Positions 37,810-46,178 of a stretch of 64,000 bases of DNA are shown here, one piece after another. The DNA comes from DATLGB01 sp963724135 (GTDB lineage: Bacteria > Actinomycetota > Thermoleophilia > Solirubrobacterales > Solirubrobacteraceae), in contig CAVRTA010000002.1 in NCBI GenBank assembly GCA_963724135.1, forward strand, positions 315,213 to 379,212. Reading direction: 5' to 3'. Position 1 is the stretch's first letter, and the number at the start of each line of letters is the position of its first letter. Under the pieces are notes generated by a model. The model was not told where the DNA came from. It made no database searches and saw nothing but the letters and a program-made list of their open reading frames with translations. The position numbers and the translations under genes are program-made.

Positions 37810-39674
37810 ACACACTTCGACGTCTCACCATCGCGGCGAAAGATCGCGTCCTCCAGTGGCCGGGCTCCGTGCGCGGGCTGCTTGCCGCGCTGCTGGTCCT
37901 GCTGATCGCGCTGGCGATCGCGATCTCCGCGCTCGGTCCTTCCACCAGCGGCCGCGAGGTCGCGCTGTCCGAGCTGCAGTCGCAGGCGTCGACGAGCCAG
38001 GTCAGTCGTGCCGTGCTGCTCGACGAGGACCACGTCATCCAGGGCACCGACTCGAGCGGCAACGCGTTTCACACCGCGTACCCGGCCAGCGACGCGGTTG
38101 CCAGCGCGCTGATCGAGCAGCTCGAGGACGGCGGGGCGACCGTGACCGTCAACCGCCAGGGCGGTAAGGCCGCGCTGCGGCTGATCACCACGGCGGTGCT
38201 GCCGATCCTGTTGCTGGCCAATCTGTTCGCGCTGCTGTTCGCGGCGCGGCTGGGCACGGGCGCGATGGGGCAGGTGGAGGAGTTCGGGCGGCTGAACAGC
38301 GAGAGCCGCGTCGGCGGCGCGGTGACGTTCAAGGACGTCGCCGGCGCCGAGGAGGCGCGCGAGGAGCTCCAGGAGGTCGTCGACTACCTGAGCAACCCCG
38401 AGCGCTACGCGATCGTCGGCGCGGTCCCTCCCAAGGGCGTTCTGCTGCACGGGCCGCCGGGCGTCGGCAAGACGCTTTTGGCGAAGGCAGTGGCGGGCGA
38501 GGCGGGCGTGCCGTTCTTCTCGGTCGCGGGCGCGGAGTTCGTCGAGTCGCTCGTCGGCGTCGGCGCGGCGCGCGTGCGTGACCTGTTCGCGAAGGTGCGC
38601 GCGGAGGCGCCCGCGATCCTCTTCATCGACGAGCTCGACGCGGCGGCGCGCCGGCGCGGCGCCTCGGGGGGCGGCGGCAACGAGGAGCGCGACCAGACGC
38701 TCAACCAGATGCTCGTCGAGATCGACGGCTTCGACGTCTCCGAGGGCATCGTCGTGATCGCGGCCACCAACCGCCCGGACATCCTCGACCCCGCGCTGCT
38801 GCGCCCGGGTCGCTTCGACCGCCACGTGCTGATCGACCGTCCGGACGTGCACCGGCGGGAGGCGATCCTGCGGCTGCACGCCCGCAAGCGCCCCGTCGAC
38901 TCGAGCGTCGACTTCGAGGATCTGGCGAAGCGCACCCCGGGCTTCACCGGCGCCGACCTCGCGAACGTGCTCAACGAGGCGGCGCTGCTGACGATCCGCG
39001 GCGGGCGCGAGCGCATCGACAGCCACACGCTGTCGGAGGCGGTCCAGCGCGTCCTTGCGGGTCCCCAGCGCCGCGGCCACCTCCTCAGCGATGAGGAGCG
39101 CCGGCGGGTGGCGTGCCACGAGGCCGGCCACGCGGTCGTCGCGGCGCTGCTCGGGCAGGGCGACAAGGTCCACCGGCTGTCGATCGTCGCGCGCGGCCGC
39201 GGGCTCGGGACATCGGCGATGGAGCGCGAGGATGCCGAGACCATCCGCACCCGGACGCAGCTGCGCCACAAGCTCGCGATCACCATGGCCGGCGGGGTGG
39301 CCGAGGAGCTCGTCTTCGGCGAGGCCTCGACCGGCTCCGAGGACGACCTCGAGCACGCGACCGAGCTCGCGCGCCAGATGGCCGGCCGCTACGGCCTCGC
39401 CGACGAGGTCGGCACGGTCTCGCTGCTGTCCGTCGGCAATGGGCACCTGGGCAGCGTCGAGGACTCGTTCGGCGTCTCCGAGTCGCTGTGGTCGACCTTC
39501 GACGCGGCGGTGCGGCGACTGCTCGACGAGGCGCGCGAGGCGGCGCAGGTGCTGCTCTCGGAGTCCTCGCAGGCGCACTCGTCACTGACGGAGCTCCTGC
39601 TGGCCGAGGAGGCGCTCGAGGGAGCGCAGCTGCACGACGCGCTGCCGCCGCCGCGCGTCGCCCAGCGCGCGTGA
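37806..39674 (+). CDS. ftsH: ATP-dependent zinc metalloprotease, FtsH family
   Basis: A 622-residue protein with the complete FtsH layout: membrane helices at ~23-45 and ~125-147 enclosing a ~80-residue external domain, an AAA module (Walker A GPPGVGKT 216-223, Walker B ILFIDELDA, arginine fingers in RPGRFDRHV) and the zinc-protease domain (H438-EAG-H442, third ligand Asp in GSEDDLEHAT). It degrades or unfolds membrane proteins. Coupling by ATGA to the BNR/VWA protein suggests a dedicated partner rather than the housekeeping copy; that is inference. Confidence 0.93.
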   Translation: MNTLRRLTIAAKDRVLQWPGSVRGLLAALLVLLIALAIAISALGPSTSGREVALSELQSQASTSQVSRAVLLDEDHVIQGTDSSGNAFHTAYPASDAVASALIEQLEDGGATVTVNRQGGKAALRLITTAVLPILLLANLFALLFAARLGTGAMGQVEEFGRLNSESRVGGAVTFKDVAGAEEAREELQEVVDYLSNPERYAIVGAVPPKGVLLHGPPGVGKTLLAKAVAGEAGVPFFSVAGAEFVESLVGVGAARVRDLFAKVRAEAPAILFIDELDAAARRRGASGGGGNEERDQTLNQMLVEIDGFDVSEGIVVIAATNRPDILDPALLRPGRFDRHVLIDRPDVHRREAILRLHARKRPVDSSVDFEDLAKRTPGFTGADLANVLNEAALLTIRGGRERIDSHTLSEAVQRVLAGPQRRGHLLSDEERRRVACHEAGHAVVAALLGQGDKVHRLSIVARGRGLGTSAMEREDAETIRTRTQLRHKLAITMAGGVAEELVFGEASTGSEDDLEHATELARQMAGRYGLADEVGTVSLLSVGNGHLGSVEDSFGVSESLWSTFDAAVRRLLDEAREAAQVLLSESSQAHSSLTELLLAEEALEGAQLHDALPPPRVAQRA

Positions 39675-40771
39675 TCGCCACCGAGCTCGCCGAATGGGCG
39701 GTCGGCTACGAGCCGACACCCGACGACCTCGCGCTCGCCGACGCTGCCCTCCGCGACACCCTCGCCGTCATCCACGCCGCCGTCACAAACGGGTCCGTCC
39801 CTTTTGTGAAGCATTCCGGCTCCGGCTTCACAAAAGGGACGGACCCGTTTATGAAGTGGGAGGCGGTGGCAGCGCATGTGCTCGACTACGACGATCTGCA
39901 TCTGGCGTCCACCGCGCACATCTCGGCGGTGTGCGTCCCGGTGGCGCGGGCGGTCGGAGGCGGTGCGCGCGTGTACCTCGTGGCGGCGGGTGTGATGGCG
40001 CGGCTGGGCACGGCGCTCGGCTGGGCGCACTACGCGCGCGGCTGGCACGCGACGTGCACGGCCGGCGCGCCGGCCGCGGCGGCGGGGGCGGCGGTCGCGC
40101 AGGGCGCCGGCGCCGAGGGGGTCGCCACCGCGATGGCGCTCGCCGTGCCCGCGGCCGGTGGCGTCCAGCGCGCCTTCGGCACCGACGCCAAGTCGCTTCA
40201 GGTCGGCTTCGCCGTCGACGCCGGCCTGCGCGCCGCCGAGTTCGCCGCGGCCGGCGCCTCCGCCGATCGCGGTGCGCTGGACCAGTGGTTCGAGCTCGTC
40301 GGCGGCGAACGTGAGGTCGACCTCGGCGGTCCCGCGATCCCGGACGGACTCGCGGTCAAGGTCTATCCGTGCTGCTACGCGCTCCAGCGCCCGATCGCGG
40401 CGGCCCGTCAGCTCGGCGCCACGCCCGCCGGGCGCATCCGTGTCCGCACGCCGGCATCGAGCGTGCAGCCGCTGCTTCACTCCCGGCCCCGCACCGGGCT
40501 CGAGGGCAAGTTCTCGCTCGAGTACGGGATCGCCGCGACGCTGCTCGACGGCGTGCCCGGCTTCGGCAGCTTCAGCGATGCCGGCGTCGCCCGTCCCGAG
40601 GCGCAGGCACTGATCGACCGCATCGACGTCGAGATCGAACCGGGCGGCGACGGCCTGCTCGCGGGCGCCTTCACGATCGGCGACGTCACGCTGGCCGAGC
40701 CGCCGCGCTACGACGAGGCGACCAAGCTCGCGCTGTGCGGTGCCGACCACCTGGCCGGCGAGCGCTGGTGA
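39671..40771 (+). CDS. MmgE/PrpD-family protein containing a translated REP pair
   Basis: A 366-residue protein from a GTG overlapping the FtsH stop (GTGA). AAHVLDYDDLHLASTAHIS, GVMARLGTALGWAHYARGWH and FGTDAKSLQVGFAVDAGLRA match MmgE/PrpD proteins (2-methylcitrate dehydratase/aconitate decarboxylase superfamily). It is shorter than the ~450-residue classical members, as in a compact actinobacterial subset. Residues ~39-61 (NGSVPFVKHSGSGFTKGTD onwards) are encoded by a palindromic REP pair and look foreign. The last 64 bp overlap the convergent SGNH gene. Confidence 0.83.
   Translation: MIATELAEWAVGYEPTPDDLALADAALRDTLAVIHAAVTNGSVPFVKHSGSGFTKGTDPFMKWEAVAAHVLDYDDLHLASTAHISAVCVPVARAVGGGARVYLVAAGVMARLGTALGWAHYARGWHATCTAGAPAAAAGAAVAQGAGAEGVATAMALAVPAAGGVQRAFGTDAKSLQVGFAVDAGLRAAEFAAAGASADRGALDQWFELVGGEREVDLGGPAIPDGLAVKVYPCCYALQRPIAAARQLGATPAGRIRVRTPASSVQPLLHSRPRTGLEGKFSLEYGIAATLLDGVPGFGSFSDAGVARPEAQALIDRIDVEIEPGGDGLLAGAFTIGDVTLAEPPRYDEATKLALCGADHLAGERW
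39784..39853. repeat. Inverted pair of family A REPs (REPIN-like), inside a coding gene
   Basis: Two 26-bp arms (39787-39812 and 39825-39850) are exact reverse complements, separated by 12 nt. Each arm contains the single family A palindrome (GGGTCCGTCCC core with ACAAAC/TTTTGTG flanks) also found at 15727-15757. Two REPs in opposite orientation is the structure called a REPIN, moved by RAYT enzymes. The element keeps the PrpD reading frame open in the used frame. Confidence 0.92.
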
Positions 40772-42150
40772 GACCCGGGCGCTGAGTCGAGCGGCGCGAC
40801 GGGCCGGGCGCCGGTGAGCCGGGCGATCTCGGCCACCAGGTGCTCGGTGGCATGCCGATGGCCCGAGTCGTTGGGATGGATCGAGTCCGTGAAGTCCGTG
40901 ACCGGGTCGAGCCAGCCGCGCGTTCCCACGAAGGTCGTCCGCGAGTCGGCGAACGCCTCCACCGCCTCCCGGATCGCCGCGGTGGTCTCGCCGGTCTCCG
41001 TGCCGGCGCCGATACCGAAGATCTCGAGTGCCACGATCCAGGCGTTGGGATAGCGCTCCCTCGTCCTGTGCAGCAACGACAGGTAGCCCGCGCGGATCGC
41101 CTCCTTGGAGGCGCGTGCGAGCAGGTCGTTGGTGCCCTGGTTGATGACCACCACGTGCGCGTCGAACACCCCGGCCGACGAGCCGGCGAAGTTCCAGTCG
41201 AGCGTCCGCGGCGCCGGCGGCACATTTCCGGTGCCGCCGACCGTCACGCCCTGGCCGGAGAACCCGACCTGCTCCACCGGCGCGCGGAAGCGCCCCGCGA
41301 CGCGCCACGGGTAGGCGATCGTCGCGTCCGAGCAGTCTGAGTTCGACGTGGTGGTCGACGGCGGAGCGCTGACCCCCTCGGCGTTGACGACGCAGCGATC
41401 GCCGAGGCCTTGGGTGATCGAGTCGCCGAGAAACGTGAAGCGCAGCGGTGCGGCGGCGGGCAACTCCTCGATCATCGCGCCGGACCCGAGGTCGAAACCC
41501 GTCAGGCGCAGCGCCGACTGGAACGGCGGGTACCAGCGGTTGGCGTCCTGGGAGATGTCCTTGGCGGCCAGCACCAGCGTGTGCGTCCCGTGGGGCAGCC
41601 CCTCGGGTGTGAGCCTGATCCGCCGCCGGTCGACCTCGAAGGGCTCGCCCCGGCGGCCGTCGAGCCAGACGTAGAGCTGCGGCGGCTGTGAGATCCCGGC
41701 GGTCTCGAAGCCGGCGGTGACCTCGTCGCCGGTGAAGCGCATGATCACCCGCGCGCCGCTGTTGACGGTGGCCGCGCGGTCGAAGCGGATGTCCCAGCGG
41801 CCCTCGAAGCGCAGGCGCGGGTCGGTCGGTGCGACGCGCCCGCTGAAGACGGGGAGCGGGGCCGGCAGCGAGCAGTCGCGTGCGCGGATCAGCCGCGTGA
41901 CGAGCCGTCCCGTGCGCGTGCGGCCGACGAGGCGGATCCTCAGGCGTGCGCCGGCCGGCACGCGGATGCGGCGCGGCGTGCCCCGCCGCACCGTGCCGCG
42001 GCGCCGGCCGTCGACGTACACGGCGGCGGACGCCACGCGCTGCGGGGCGCGCACGGTGACCGCTCCGTCGCGCGCGCAGCGCGCCGACGCGGTTGCCGGC
42101 GCCAGTGCGACCACCAGCAGGACGAGCGCGAAGATCCGCAGCGCGCGCAC
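40708..42150 (-). CDS. Secreted SGNH/GDSL esterase, carbohydrate-esterase-2-like
   Basis: A 480-residue protein with a signal peptide (~1-23). An N-terminal Arg-rich beta region (~25-95) and a jelly-roll domain (~100-230) precede the SGNH catalytic domain: block I FLGDSITQG, block III INQGTNDL, block V DSIHPNDSGHRH with the catalytic Asp/His. The jelly-roll plus SGNH order is that of CE2-type acetyl-xylan/acetyl-mannan esterases. Substrate not proved. The 3' end overlaps the PrpD gene by 64 bp. Confidence 0.83.
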   Translation of the reverse strand: MRALRIFALVLLVVALAPATASARCARDGAVTVRAPQRVASAAVYVDGRRRGTVRRGTPRRIRVPAGARLRIRLVGRTRTGRLVTRLIRARDCSLPAPLPVFSGRVAPTDPRLRFEGRWDIRFDRAATVNSGARVIMRFTGDEVTAGFETAGISQPPQLYVWLDGRRGEPFEVDRRRIRLTPEGLPHGTHTLVLAAKDISQDANRWYPPFQSALRLTGFDLGSGAMIEELPAAAPLRFTFLGDSITQGLGDRCVVNAEGVSAPPSTTTSNSDCSDATIAYPWRVAGRFRAPVEQVGFSGQGVTVGGTGNVPPAPRTLDWNFAGSSAGVFDAHVVVINQGTNDLLARASKEAIRAGYLSLLHRTRERYPNAWIVALEIFGIGAGTETGETTAAIREAVEAFADSRTTFVGTRGWLDPVTDFTDSIHPNDSGHRHATEHLVAEIARLTGARPVAPLDSAPGSHQRSPARWSAPHSASLVASS

Positions 42151-42190
42151 CTGGTCAGGTTACCCGCGCGCCGCGGTCGGAGGCGCGGGT

Positions 42191-43426
42191 TCAGGCGAGG
42201 CGGACCGGAAGCGTCTTGAGCTGGTTGATGAACGGCGACTCGGCGAACTTCGGCTCCCCCGCGATCGCCATGTCCGGCCAGCGCTTGAGCGTCTCCTCGA
42301 ACATCATGTTGAGCTCGAGCCGGGCGAGGGCGGTGCCGAGGCAGAAGTGGCGGCCGCCGGCGCCGAAGGCCTGGTGCTCGGTCGTGCGCGTGACGTCGAA
42401 GCGATCGGGGTCCTCGAAGCGCGACTCGTCGCGGTTCGACGACACGTACCACATGACGACCTTCTCGCCCTCCTTGATCGCCTGGCCCTGGAGCTCGGTG
42501 TCCCTGGTCGCCGTGCGGCGGAAGTGCGCGAACGCCGGGAACATGCGCAGCGACTCCTCGACCGCCTGCGGGATCAGGGACGGGTCGTCGAGCAGCAGCC
42601 GGCGCTGATCGGGGTTCTCCATCAGCGCGCGCATGCCCGAGCAGTAGGTCGCCTTGGTCGAGTCGTTGCCGGCGGCCATGAGCAGGAAGAAGCCCATGAC
42701 GATCTCGTGGTCCTCGAGCTTCTGGCCGTCGATGTCGGCGTGCACGAGCACGCTCGTCAGGTCGTCGGTCGGGTTCTCGCGGCGCTCGGCGACGAGTTTC
42801 ATGCAGCCCTCGAACAGCGCCGGGACCTCCTTCTCCATCACCGTCTGCGGGCCGTCGGGGTTGAGGTCGGGATCTCCCGCCCCCATCATCGCGTTGATCA
42901 GGTTGGCCCAGCTCTCGTCGTCCTGCGGCGGGATCCCCATGAACGAGCCGATGACCCGGGCGACGATCGGCTGCGCGACGTCGGTGACGAGGTCGCAGCT
43001 CTCCTGGCCGACGAACCGGTCCATCACGTCGACGGTGATCTGCCGGATGCGGTCGGCGTGCTCGTTGATCCGCTTGGGCGTGAAGCCGCGCTGGAACAGG
43101 GCCTTGAGCCGGTCGTGCTTGGGCGGGTCCATCGCGATGAACATCGCCTGCTGGAGCTCGAGCGGCATGACCGCGTGCGTCAGGGCCGTGATCCCGCCGC
43201 GCTCGGACGAGTACGTCTGCCAGTCCCGGCTGACCGCGTGCACGCCCTCAGCGGTCGTCACCGACCAGTAACCCTCCTCCTCGGGGTACTCGCCGATGCG
43301 CTTGGTGAAGTGCACCGGGCACTCGCCGCGCAGGCGCTTGAAGAGCGCGTGTGGCGGACCGTCGAGCCACACCTCCCGTTCGGAGACGAGGACCTCGTCG
43401 ATGGGCGTGTCTTGCTCTAGTGCCAT
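42191..43426 (-). CDS. Cytochrome P450
   Basis: A 411-residue soluble bacterial P450. The ATG at 43426 has GGAGGAG just upstream; longer upstream frames are rejected. Marks: I-helix AAGNDSTKATY (oxygen-activating segment with Ser-Thr), K-helix EESLR, and the haem loop FGAGGRHFCLGTALARLE with the Cys ligand. The AGN-type I helix recalls the steroid/lipid-oxidising CYP124/125/142 group, but substrate assignment needs comparison. It is divergent from the flavin monooxygenase gene across 63 bp. Confidence 0.93.
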   Translation of the reverse strand: MALEQDTPIDEVLVSEREVWLDGPPHALFKRLRGECPVHFTKRIGEYPEEEGYWSVTTAEGVHAVSRDWQTYSSERGGITALTHAVMPLELQQAMFIAMDPPKHDRLKALFQRGFTPKRINEHADRIRQITVDVMDRFVGQESCDLVTDVAQPIVARVIGSFMGIPPQDDESWANLINAMMGAGDPDLNPDGPQTVMEKEVPALFEGCMKLVAERRENPTDDLTSVLVHADIDGQKLEDHEIVMGFFLLMAAGNDSTKATYCSGMRALMENPDQRRLLLDDPSLIPQAVEESLRMFPAFAHFRRTATRDTELQGQAIKEGEKVVMWYVSSNRDESRFEDPDRFDVTRTTEHQAFGAGGRHFCLGTALARLELNMMFEETLKRWPDMAIAGEPKFAESPFINQLKTLPVRLA

Positions 43427-43489
43427 GCGCTCCTCCGCGAAAACTGGCTGGCTGGCCAAACCGGCGCGCGCAAGGTTACACGCGCCCGT

Positions 43490-45004
43490 ATGATCGCGTC
43501 GATGAGCGCCGTCGCCGAGCCTGTCCACGAGCGCACGGAGCCGGCCACGCGCACGGTCCGCGTCGCGATCGTCGGCGCGGGGTTCGCGGGGCTGGGCACG
43601 GCGATCCGCCTCCGCGAGGCCGGCTTCGACGACTTCCTGATCTTCGAGCGCGACTCCCAGCTCGGCGGCACGTGGCGCGCGAACACGTACCCAGGCTGCG
43701 CGTGCGACGTCCCGTCGCACCTGTACTCGTACTCGTTCGCGCTCAACCCGGACTGGAGCCGCTTCTTCGCGCCGCAGGAGGAGATCCTCGGTTACCTGGA
43801 GCGCGTCGCGCGCGACCACGGCGTCGCAGAGCGGATCGTCTACGACGCGGAGGTCCGCGGCGCGCGCTGGGATGGCCGGCGCTGGCAGCTCGACACCGCC
43901 GCCGGCCCGGTGGAGGCGCAGGTGCTGGTGGGCGCGGCCGGGCCGCTGAGCCAGCCGTGCTATCCCGAGGTCGCCGGGCTGCACACCTTCGCCGGGACGA
44001 TGTTCCACTCCGCCGAGTGGGACCACTCGCACTCGCTGGAGGGCGAGCGCGTCGCGGTGATCGGGACCGGCGCGAGCGCGGCGCAGTTCCTCCCGCACGT
44101 CCAGCAGCAGGCCGAGCACGTCGACGTCTACCAGCGCACGCCGGGCTGGATCTTCCCGCGCAACGACCTGCCGATGCCGCCGCTGGTGCGCGCGGTGCTG
44201 CGGCGGCTGCCGCCGCTGCAGCGGGCGATCAGGTACGTCATCTACTACTTCGCCGAGCTGCTCGTCCTCGGGCTCGTCTACCAGCGCCGGCTGCTCTCCG
44301 GCCTCGAGTGGATCGCCCGGCGCAAGCTCGCCAAGGAGGTCCCCGACCCCGAGCTGCGCGCGAAGCTGACGCCCGGCTACACCATCGGCTGCAAGCGCAT
44401 CATCTTCTCCGACGACTACCTGCCGGCGCTCGCGCAGCCGAACGTCGACGTCATCACCGGCCCGATCGCGTCAGTCGATGCGACGGGCATCGCAACCGCA
44501 GACGGGACCCACCGGGCATACGACACGATCGTCCTCGGCACCGGTTTCCGCGTCTGGGACTACCCGTTCGCGCAGCACCTCGTCGGCAGCGCCGGCAGGA
44601 GCCTGGCCGAGGTGTGGGAGGAGAGCGGTCGCCAGGCCTACCTGGGCACTGTGGTGGCGGGCTTCCCGAACCTGTTCCTGCTCATCGGCCCGAACACGGG
44701 CCTCGGCAACAACTCGATGATCAACGTCATCGAGGGCCAGCTCGTGTACGTGCTCGACGCGCTGCGCGGCATGCAGGCGGCGGGCGCGGAGGCGATCGAG
44801 GTCCACCCCGCGGTGCAGGAGCGCTACAACGCCTACCTCCAGGACGCGTTCGCCGGCACGGTGTGGAACGAGGGCGGCTGCCGGTCCTGGTACCTGGCGG
44901 CGGACGGGACCAATCGCGCGCTGTGGCCGTCCTTCTCGGACGCGTTCAAGCGCCGCCTGCGCGGCTTCGACATCGCAGATTTCGCGGTGTCTGCTGCGCC
45001 GTAG
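43490..45004 (+). CDS. Flavin-containing monooxygenase, Baeyer-Villiger type
   Basis: A 504-residue protein (alternative start ATG 43502). FAD motif VAIVGAGFAGLGTAIRLREAG (part), the Baeyer-Villiger fingerprint FAGTMFHSAEWDH (pattern FxGxxxHxxxW), and the NADPH motif VAVIGTGASAAQFLP. NMO/BVMO proteins oxidise ketones to esters. It may act with the divergent P450 on a lipid or steroid-like compound (inference). The next gene begins 2 bp after the stop. Confidence 0.9.
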   Translation: MIASMSAVAEPVHERTEPATRTVRVAIVGAGFAGLGTAIRLREAGFDDFLIFERDSQLGGTWRANTYPGCACDVPSHLYSYSFALNPDWSRFFAPQEEILGYLERVARDHGVAERIVYDAEVRGARWDGRRWQLDTAAGPVEAQVLVGAAGPLSQPCYPEVAGLHTFAGTMFHSAEWDHSHSLEGERVAVIGTGASAAQFLPHVQQQAEHVDVYQRTPGWIFPRNDLPMPPLVRAVLRRLPPLQRAIRYVIYYFAELLVLGLVYQRRLLSGLEWIARRKLAKEVPDPELRAKLTPGYTIGCKRIIFSDDYLPALAQPNVDVITGPIASVDATGIATADGTHRAYDTIVLGTGFRVWDYPFAQHLVGSAGRSLAEVWEESGRQAYLGTVVAGFPNLFLLIGPNTGLGNNSMINVIEGQLVYVLDALRGMQAAGAEAIEVHPAVQERYNAYLQDAFAGTVWNEGGCRSWYLAADGTNRALWPSFSDAFKRRLRGFDIADFAVSAAP

Positions 45005-45005
45005 C

Positions 45006-46178
45006 GTGCGTGCGCCGGCGATCGCGGCGGTGGCGCTGGCGCTCACGCCCGCGCCCGCGCAGGCCGAGCTCTCGCTGACCGCTGACCGCGAGCAGCGCGG
45101 CCGCATCCACCTCGTCGCCGGCCCGCCCGCCGCAGGCCTGCGCATCGTGGAGCTCGTCGGCGGTACGGAGGTCGCGGTCGCCGGCACGGCCACGGAGGCG
45201 GGGATCGACGCGACCACCGGCTGGTCGTGCACGCAGGAGCGCACCTTCCAGGCGGTCAGCGACGCCGAGCGCAGCGCTCCCGCCACCGTGTCCACTCCCT
45301 CGTGCGCGCACCGGCTGGCGCTGCGGGCGCTGCGGCGCGGCGCCGGCATCCGGGTCACCATCCGCGACCGCTGGCGCACCGGCGACGTGGGTGCGCGCCT
45401 GTGCGTGCGCCGGCCGCGCGCCCACTACATCTGCCGCCGGCTACTCGTGACGGCGGGCCAGTGGGAGACGAGCCACGTCCTCCGCGCCACCCGGGCGGGG
45501 CGCTGGGCGGTGCGCGTGACGACCCCCGAGCAGGAGCTGACCCGCACGCTGGTCGTCCGTGACGCCACCCGGCGGGCCCGCTGGCTGGTCCTCGCCACGG
45601 GTGACTCGATGATGCTGGCACCGTCGGCCGCGCTCGAGCGGCGCCTGCCTCGACGCGCGCGCGTGCGCGGCGACGTCTACATCGGCTCCGGGATCACCAA
45701 GCCCTCCGTCGTCGACTGGGCCACGCTGCCGGCCCGGCAGCTGCGCGCCACCGACCCGGACGCGACCGTTGTCACGCTCGGCATGGCCGACGTCCATCCG
45801 CTCGAGGACGAGCCCTGCTGCGGGGAGGCGTGGACGGCGGCGTACGCCCGCCACGCCCGGCGGATGATGCGCGGCTACACGCGCGCCGGAGCGCCACTGG
45901 TGTGGCTGAACCTTCCCTACCTGCGCGACCCGCGCCGCGACGAGAGCGTCACGGCGGTCAACGCGGCGGTGAGCACCGCGGCAACCGGAATGGCCCGCGT
46001 GCGGGTCATCGATGTGGCCACGCTGATCACCCCAGGAGGGATCTACCGGGACGCGATGGAGCGGCACGGCCGCACGGTCCGGCTGCGCGAGGACGACGGC
46101 GTGCACCTCGCGCCCGGGGGGGCCAGGATCGTCGCGCGCAGGACGGCGTCCGCGCTCGCCGATCTCGGCGTCCTCTAA
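45006..46178 (+). CDS. Secreted SGNH/GDSL-type hydrolase (DUF459-like)
   Basis: A 390-residue protein whose GTG is 2 bp after the monooxygenase stop. Signal peptide ~1-20. The beta-rich N-terminal half contains TGWSCTQERTFQAV and the C-terminal half is SGNH-like: TGDSMMLAPS (block I), GMADVHPLEDEPCCGEAW (block III region with the CCG motif), and DDGVHLAPGG (block V). The Asn of block III is replaced by Ala-Asp (GMAD), so activity may be altered. It is a paralogue of the protein at 4937-6148. The stop shares CTAA with the convergent gene. Confidence 0.78.
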   Translation: MRAPAIAAVALALTPAPAQAELSLTADREQRGRIHLVAGPPAAGLRIVELVGGTEVAVAGTATEAGIDATTGWSCTQERTFQAVSDAERSAPATVSTPSCAHRLALRALRRGAGIRVTIRDRWRTGDVGARLCVRRPRAHYICRRLLVTAGQWETSHVLRATRAGRWAVRVTTPEQELTRTLVVRDATRRARWLVLATGDSMMLAPSAALERRLPRRARVRGDVYIGSGITKPSVVDWATLPARQLRATDPDATVVTLGMADVHPLEDEPCCGEAWTAAYARHARRMMRGYTRAGAPLVWLNLPYLRDPRRDESVTAVNAAVSTAATGMARVRVIDVATLITPGGIYRDAMERHGRTVRLREDDGVHLAPGGARIVARRTASALADLGVL

